This document shows, piece by piece, positions 57,960 to 64,000 of a stretch of DNA of 64,000 nt. This stretch comes from Lophius americanus. Lineage: Eukaryota; Chordata; Actinopteri; Lophiiformes; Lophiidae. The position numbers and the translations under genes are program-made. The stretch spans positions 5,938,001 to 6,002,000 of the forward strand of contig JBBDHG010000061.1 of the NCBI GenBank assembly GCA_037951165.1, read 5' to 3'. Numbering within the stretch: the first letter of the stretch is position 1; every line of letters starts with the position of its first letter. Below the pieces are notes generated by a model. The model saw only the letters and a program-made list of their open reading frames with translations. It made no database searches and had not been told where the DNA came from.

Positions 57960-59245
57960 CCGTCGTTATTCTTGCATTAGTGTCTTTTCTTTTGTGGATC
58001 CACTAAAATGCGCGATGGTCAGTCTTTGCCAATGAGATTCCTTCCTTTTCAACCGTTGAATACTTAATTTCCCTGGCAAAGAGTTTCCGACTGATGTACT
58101 GCACAGGCAACTACTTTCCTTCCTGTCCTTGCAAAAACTGGTCCAAGACCTACTCCAGAAGCATCTGTCTGCATAGTGAAGGGAAGAAAAACGTCTGGAC
58201 ATTGTAAAACAGGTTCTTGGCATAGACAGTTTTTCAAGTCTTTAAAAGTATTCCCACTTTCTTGAGTCCACTTAACCTTTACCGGGCTCGAATTCCGAGT
58301 CGTATCAGTCAGAATTGCAGACCTCGATCAAAGTTTGGAATGAGGCGACGGTACCAGTCAACCAATCCCATAAATGACGTCAGCCTCCTCTTGGTAGCAG
58401 GGAAGATGCAATTGCTTTTACCTAACCAACCTGAGGAAGGATACCGCCACCTCCAATCAAATAACCAAGGTACTGCACCTCAGACTTTGCAATGTGACAC
58501 CTTTTTGCTTTGATGACCAGACCAGCACTTTGGATGCACTGAAATATGTCAGCAAGATGTTTCAGGTTCTCCTGCCAAGTGCAGCTGGAAATTACAATGT
58601 CATCAAAGTAGGCAGCTGAGTAAGCCTCTGCTCCTCTCAAAACGTCATCCGCTAACCTTTGGAATGTTGCTGGTGCTCCATGCAAACCATAGGGCATCAT
58701 TCTGAATCTAAACGGGCCACTTGGAACTCTGAATGTCGTTAAGTCCTTCGATGACTCTGAAAAGGACACCAGCCACTAACCTTTGCAGAGGTCAAAGGTT
58801 GTTAGAAGGTTGGCATTTCCCAAGCGTTCCTATGAGTTCATCAACCCTCGGCATGGATATATTGAGCTCCTCCTCATCAACTATCGTGCGTGCCCACAAG
58901 GTTGTTGACTGCACTCGATGATCTGCCCACTCTTTCAGAAGGCTGATGTGAAAAAGTTGGTGCTTTTGGTGGCGGTTTGGCAAAAAGAGTTCCTGCGTGA
59001 CTGGGCCGGTCTTTTTGGTAATCCTGTATGCCCCTCAGAAGTTGGTATCAGTAAGAGAACACTGGCCCTCCAGGAAAACTCTGACTCGGATTGTTAATGG
59101 CTAACTCTTGAAACTGGTCTAGTTTATCTCTCATTTTTAGAACAAATGAGAGTTCCCTGTTGTTGTTTTGATGCGCTATATTCCCAGGCCTCCTTCAGGA
59201 CAACCGTTCCATCCCTCACTTGGTGTCCATAGAGCAGCTGAAAAG
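57960..59245 (-). pseudogene. Decayed Ty3/gypsy pol with integrase upstream of RT (Gmr1-like)
   Basis: Reading the minus strand from high to low coordinates, fragments occur in this order. First an integrase C-terminal piece, TFQLLYGHQVRDG then VLKEAWE (about 59245-59150). Next GPVTQELFLPNRHQKHQLF and HISLLKEW (about 59020-58930). Then RT pieces: MPRVDELIGTLGK; FRMMPYGLHGAPATFQRL; AYFDDIVIS; YLGYLIGGG (to 58422). Last, RNase H with QTDASGVGLGPVF (about 58170). Gag, protease, most of integrase and the N-terminal half of RT are deleted, and several frameshifts and stops are present. Integrase before RT is the order of Gmr1-type elements rather than ordinary gypsy. Confidence 0.8.
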
Positions 59246-59298
59246 TTGAACATCGCTGGTGATGTCACAGTAGGTATAAATACAGTAACTGGGTAAGT

Positions 59299-59336
59299 AC
59301 CTTCACTCACCTGTGAGAACACAGGTGAGTGAAGGT
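59299..59336. repeat. Perfect 17-bp inverted repeat with 4-nt loop
   Basis: Arms 59299-59315 and 59320-59336, core TTCACTCACCTGTG / CACAGGTGAGTGAA, loop AGAA. It lies exactly between the truncated LTR and the integrase fragment and looks like a fold-back or repair product at the deletion junction. Confidence 0.88.
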
Positions 59337-59337
59337 G

Positions 59338-59597
59338 AATTGTAACAGGAGAGATTCCACAACTTAGATGACATAGAATACACAATAAATTATAAATCAA
59401 CATAACAATCCTTATGTATGTGTGTTATTTAACCAAATAAAACGCCAAACATAAATAAACCTCAGGTAGTATGTGTAAGCTAAGTATTGATAGGTTGTGT
59501 GATTATGGTTAAACAAACAATTAGCAATTATGGTTCAATTTCTGGTAATATGCCATAGTGTGAAGATGTGTGATGTGTTCTTACCCACTTTGTCACA
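59338..59597 (-). mobile_element. Truncated 5' LTR copy of the gypsy-type element
   Basis: Direct repeat of 57573-57836, same orientation, starting TGTGACAAAGTGGGTAAGAA on the minus strand. The homology stops abruptly at 59338, next to a long hairpin, so the R/U5 end and primer-binding site are missing. Confidence 0.75.
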
Positions 59598-59609
59598 GTG
59601 AAACCAGGG

Positions 59610-61300
59610 TTTCTGTTTCCTGCCCTCTGCTTAACCTCCACTGTTTTAATCCCCAATCATGTTATTGGAATAAATTAACAAATAAAAGACGTGACAGTCT
59701 ATTTACATCTGCCATAAGTACCATACATATTTGAAAAACTATGAAGGGAGATAATAAACAAAAATTGTATGATAATGGCATAATTTAATTGAGCAAAAAC
59801 CATTTCATTGAAACAACACTGTAATTAAAAACAATAATTTGCTCCCTTATGTATCTCAACTGGATTTCCCAACACTTGAACAGTGCAGGACAGCACCAGG
59901 TCTGAGACTGCATTCCTCTAGGGAAGTAGCTTGATGTAGGATGCAATACTCAGCACATATGAACTCAACCACAGGTGCACAGCTTATTCCTCCGACCTAC
60001 TTCAAACCCTTTTAAAGCACAAGGAACCAGAAAACCTTGAGGCCTTCAACATGCCAGCGCCACTGCTGAAAAGAGCAGCTGACATTGTAGGTTACCATTG
60101 ATTTATTCAAACAGAATTTACCCAGATTTAGCTTTTGACACATTTGTTACATCCCTATAGCATCCTTACCAAACCATCCTTATATTTTGACATAAATATA
60201 TATTTTATCATTGAATATTGATGCTTAACTTGCCCAAATCTCCTGGATCGGTGTAAATATGATGGTAGCTCAAATAGCTACAGCTACGTGTGTCATTACA
60301 GATCCAGACTACAAAAGTAAAATGATGCAACAAAAGTTTATAACAGATAGTTTTGGATCATTTGGCATCTTATTAAAATGCTCCTAACAGTTTTCTTGTT
60401 TCTAAGAAAATGATCTTAAGATATAACTAAATAAATTCAAGTATCAAGTCATCCTTATCTTATTTATTGCATCTCTACAGCATTTCACCTAATTTCTCCT
60501 CTACTTTTTGATTGATTTATTGTAAGCATAATTAAAAACACAAAATAATAAAAAATACAGAGTATGTCCAAATTCTTTATAGGTGTTGTACATGCTTGGA
60601 TTTCCAGTAATATTTATCATTAAAACTAAGTATTTTATGGCAGTTTGTACTATTGTAGGCTGCAAAGGCGAGCTCCTTACATCAGTCTCTAACGGCTGCA
60701 GCCTGATAGGCTTGTGTGGTCAAAGTGAAGAGCAGCCGCAGCAATTTAGCTCTAGGCTTTTGTTGAGGCCGACAAAGCTATAATTTACTCCATTTCTCCA
60801 CAAATATCTACCTAATTTCCTCAGTCCCCAAGAATAAGTGCCGTACCTTATACAGAGAAACTGGGTCAAATGTATGAACTCCAGAGGAAGAGAGGGAGCT
60901 TGTCACATTCCAGAGGTCACCACTGATAAACTTTTGTTTCGTCTTTTTTTTTAGACACAACAGGAGAACAGATTGGAAAGCTTTATTCAAATTAGTATGA
61001 TCAGGCAGAACATCTATGCCAAATAAGCAACATCATAATCTGAACTTTAACTAGACTGGAAAATTAAACAAGACCATTCTCTCCCATACTGTGACTGATC
61101 CACTAAATGGGATCCAACTGGATTGGGTTTGAAGCATACTGGACAGTCTGACTGGCAAATTGGCAGATGAAAACTGAGCTGTGTACACAAATGAGACACT
61201 TTTACGATGCCAAGCACAAGCACCTCGTCGGCCATTCGATCACAGTGAATACAGAAGATATCAAAAAAGTATAATGTATAAAAAAACACAAAAGTATAAA
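59610..61300. other. Non-coding DNA
   Basis: No gene or clear repeat recognised; AT-rich with short chance ORFs. Confidence 0.4.
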
Positions 61301-61305
61301 GCAGT

Positions 61306-62367
61306 TTAGTTTACAGTTAATGTATCTGCCAGGTCTTCATATAACATCTTCTCTGAGACCAAAAAGGCGGAGCTCCTATCCGATAATACATTAGCAATCC
61401 AAGGTATTTTATCATTGGGGTAACGGTAATTTGTAATACTTATGACAAGCCAATTTTCATCATTAACAGTCATATACATGTTTTTAAAATGCAGAAGGCA
61501 CACAAGGAGCTCATCAGATGTGCAATTTATTATTTTGAGCACTAGTGGAGTGAACCAGTTCACGCTTTGATTGCACACATAACATAACAGCCAGACGGCT
61601 GTGTTTACGTCTCGGCGGACTGGTGGAACACCAGGAAACAGTTACAAAGGAAAGGATTGGCTCTCGATTTCACCGACTCAGAACATGTAGCTTGAGACAT
61701 CTAGAATTAGTTGCTGCACTGCTGAGCGAGTGCTGCAATCACATTAAGATCTGGTGCATATTTCAAGTGCTGTCTGCTATCTGCTGAATACATTTTATGC
61801 ACTACTTGCTCAAGAGGCTCTTCTCTTTTTTGTTGAGTCAGCACTAGGTTACTACATCTATAATTCAATTTTCTCTCTCCATCAACATTGAATATTCCTA
61901 TACCTTGCCATAATAGTTTTGGTCTTAATAAGCTCCTTATTTCTATGCATCTGAAGTCCTGGGCTTCACAGTAGTGCAACGCCGCTACCTCCGAGGTCAA
62001 GAAACGTACTTTAATTTGAACTAATCTACACCAGGAAAACAACATCATAACGACTAAACTACAAATACGCAACATAAAATGCATTAGGAGAAGCGCACAG
62101 AAGCAGCATTAAAACTTAGTACAAGAAATACTTATAAAAACATGTATATTCATAAAACAACATTGTCTGCACCTTAAATTCCCCTTGCCCCCCAGCAATG
62201 GTACTTTTAGTTTCTGTTACAATTAGCCTTACAAAATACTTTTTAAATTCCAACGTAATTGCATTGTTTAATATATTTATAAGATATCCTCTGTAAGTAA
62301 GTCTATTATTCATATTTGCTTTATCAGCCTGAAAATGCAATATTTTCAGTGTGATTTGTGCCCCCAA
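61306..62367 (-). other. Three consecutive unidentified minus-strand ORFs
   Basis: ORFs of 83, 125 and 90 codons at 62116-62367, 61707-62084 and 61306-61578 follow each other on the same strand in different frames. Their composition is not simple-repeat-like, but none resembles a family I know. They could be a decayed mobile element, UTR, or chance. There are no splice signals I would rely on. Confidence 0.2.
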
Positions 62368-63659
62368 ATTCCCCCCAAAAAGCCAAAAAGCAGATCAATG
62401 TGTTGTCGAATACTCATTCGATATAGTTGTTTTGTTCGTTTGTTTGAGCTTTTACCAGTGCAGATGCCTATAAGGTATGAATTGTTCACCTGATGTTTGC
62501 TTAAAAAATCATTTTTGCACCAGTTATCTCGTCATCATTTCTATAGAGCTACGGTATCTACAAATACAAACGCAAATCTGTCTCATTTTTTTTTCTTACA
62601 ATTTCAGTTTTTCATTCACTCTTTTTGTTTGTAATTTTTACACATTCATCACTGTTGAATACAACAACCACTGTGGAAAAACTCTAAAATCAGAATAAGT
62701 TTCTAGATGAGAGTGAACCTTACCGAATATTTATTATACAGTAGAAACTATCAAAAGAAAGTGCAAAACCTGGATTGACTACCATGACCAGCTACAGTTC
62801 AGTATTTGACCAATTTATGGAAGAAACTTATCACCCTGATTTCTGTGTATTTGTAAAATAGACGTGTTTTGGAATCTCGCTTTAAAAACGTAGCATGAGG
62901 GCGTCTTACATCTACAGATGAGTTCTAGAACTACAGAACACAGCGTAAAGCCAGGAGAGAAGGCAGAAGTGTTCAATGGGTGCTTCTGAGTATTTAGCAG
63001 GGAATGGATGGTTTACAACATGAGGCAACTCTAGAAATGTCCAAATATCCTGCCATGGATTTTTTAAATTCTATATCCAAATATTTGGAAAGGTAGAATC
63101 ATGCAGATTCATGCTTAAAAGAGAAAAGAAGGCAGAAAGCTGAGGTGAGTAGTTGTTGATGTTTATAGTATGAGGGCGATTGGGCGAGCTAGACAGAAGA
63201 GCAGTCGGAGCAGAGGGACTGAGGGAGGGCAGTTGTTTCCTCTTTGGAAGTCACCGGGTTTCCGTGAAGGGATGATTATATCATGGCAGTTGTCTTCTGG
63301 GTTCCTGCTAATGAGACAGAACATAGAGTTCAACCAAACAGGAAGGCAGCTTTGATATAAACGTGTAGTAGAAAGTCCTCACTCATGCAACAGTGGATCG
63401 TGACTGGTTACTGCCGCCGTCTTTGACGTGTCATAGGGTTTCAGGAGTATTTAAATCAGAAGCTCCTTGTGTTTAGGTTCATCTTTGCTTTTCAACAGTG
63501 TTGATGATTGATGATTGGTTCCATATAAATCAGACAAACCTACATGTCTAAAAATAAACAAATCTATTGAATTAATTACAAACCAGACATTGTAATTAAA
63601 GCATGCACAAGCAGGTGTCAGAATGTGCTTTTATCCACTATTCAATGGAATCCAATACA

Positions 63660-64000
63660 TTATATTACTGTTGGACATTCCCCGCAGGTTTGAAGCATGT
63701 TCTGACAGAGCACAAAGTGGAGATAGTTGATAAAGCCACTGCGCTCAGGTGTGTCACATGATGGGAACATATTCAGGACAATTTGCTCATAATCCATCTT
63801 TTCGGCCTGAACCATCACTTTGCCCTGAATCTCAGCCAAGCGAGGCAGATGTGCACAACAAAATGTCTGACCAGCAGCCAATTTCTTTCTAACCTCCAGA
63901 GTCAGTGAGCTGATAGGTTTTTGCACTTGAAGGGCTGGCCAATTTAAATTTGAGGGCTCATTGTAGCATTGCAACGGAATTGAGTGTCGCATGTCAGACG
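63660..64000 (-). other. ORF open at the window edge, possible partial exon
   Basis: A minus-strand frame runs from beyond the window end through an ATG at 63992 to a stop at 63660-63662. It has 110 codons of mixed, protein-like composition (several Cys, LAEIQGKVMVQAEKMDYEQI). I do not recognise the product. It could be the last exon of a neighbouring gene or a transposon piece. Confidence 0.25.

Overview
The window looks like nuclear DNA of a ray-finned (teleost) fish. It is AT-rich and has vertebrate GT-AG introns, long CA/CT/ATT microsatellites, and remnants of Tc1-like, hAT-like, LINE and Ty3/gypsy elements of the kinds common in teleosts. There is no sign of bacterial or organellar sequence. 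Only two protein-coding genes can be firmly supported. Both are multi-exon and on the minus strand.

Gene 1 (31023-50174) is the 3' end of a clustered protocadherin-alpha locus. One large variable exon (47634-50174, 847 codons) best matches the C2-type isoform PCDHAC2. It is followed by the three constant exons: 59 nt at 44958-45016, 86 nt at 40586-40671 and 314 coding nt at 31023-31336. Phases 0, 2 and 1 agree at every junction, giving a 152-residue constant cytoplasmic domain and a predicted 999-aa receptor. No other variable exon lies in the 13.8 kb upstream, and no gamma-type variable exon in the 31 kb downstream.

Gene 2 (13349-19572) is INSYN2B (FAM196B family, inhibitory synaptic factor). 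It has a 3.1-kb exon, a 75-nt cysteine-rich exon and a terminal exon. At about 1121 aa it is roughly twice the length I recall for the mammalian protein; the extra length is low-complexity S/T/N/Q/H-rich sequence.

Layout: 1-8570 has no recognised gene. 8572-10121 is a truncated Tc1-like transposon abutting a LINE 3' fragment. 11330-11890 is a hAT-like transposase remnant. 13349-19572 is insyn2b. 19729-21703 is a composite dispersed repeat. 22-31 kb is mostly unique sequence with two same-orientation CTCF-like sites. 31-50 kb is the protocadherin gene; its introns hold a cluster of RFX X-box motifs, a second Tc1-like half-element and a complete non-autonomous hAT-like element. 50-57 kb is the upstream flank. 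57.2-59.6 kb is a decayed Gmr1-like retrotransposon with unusual pol order. 59.6-64 kb contains a few unidentified minus-strand ORFs.

Both genes concern neuronal surface identity or synapses. The most interesting non-coding signals are the triple X-box cluster between constant exons 2 and 3, at the intron position of mammalian HS7, and the paired CTCF-like motifs downstream of the last constant exon, at the relative position of mammalian HS5-1.
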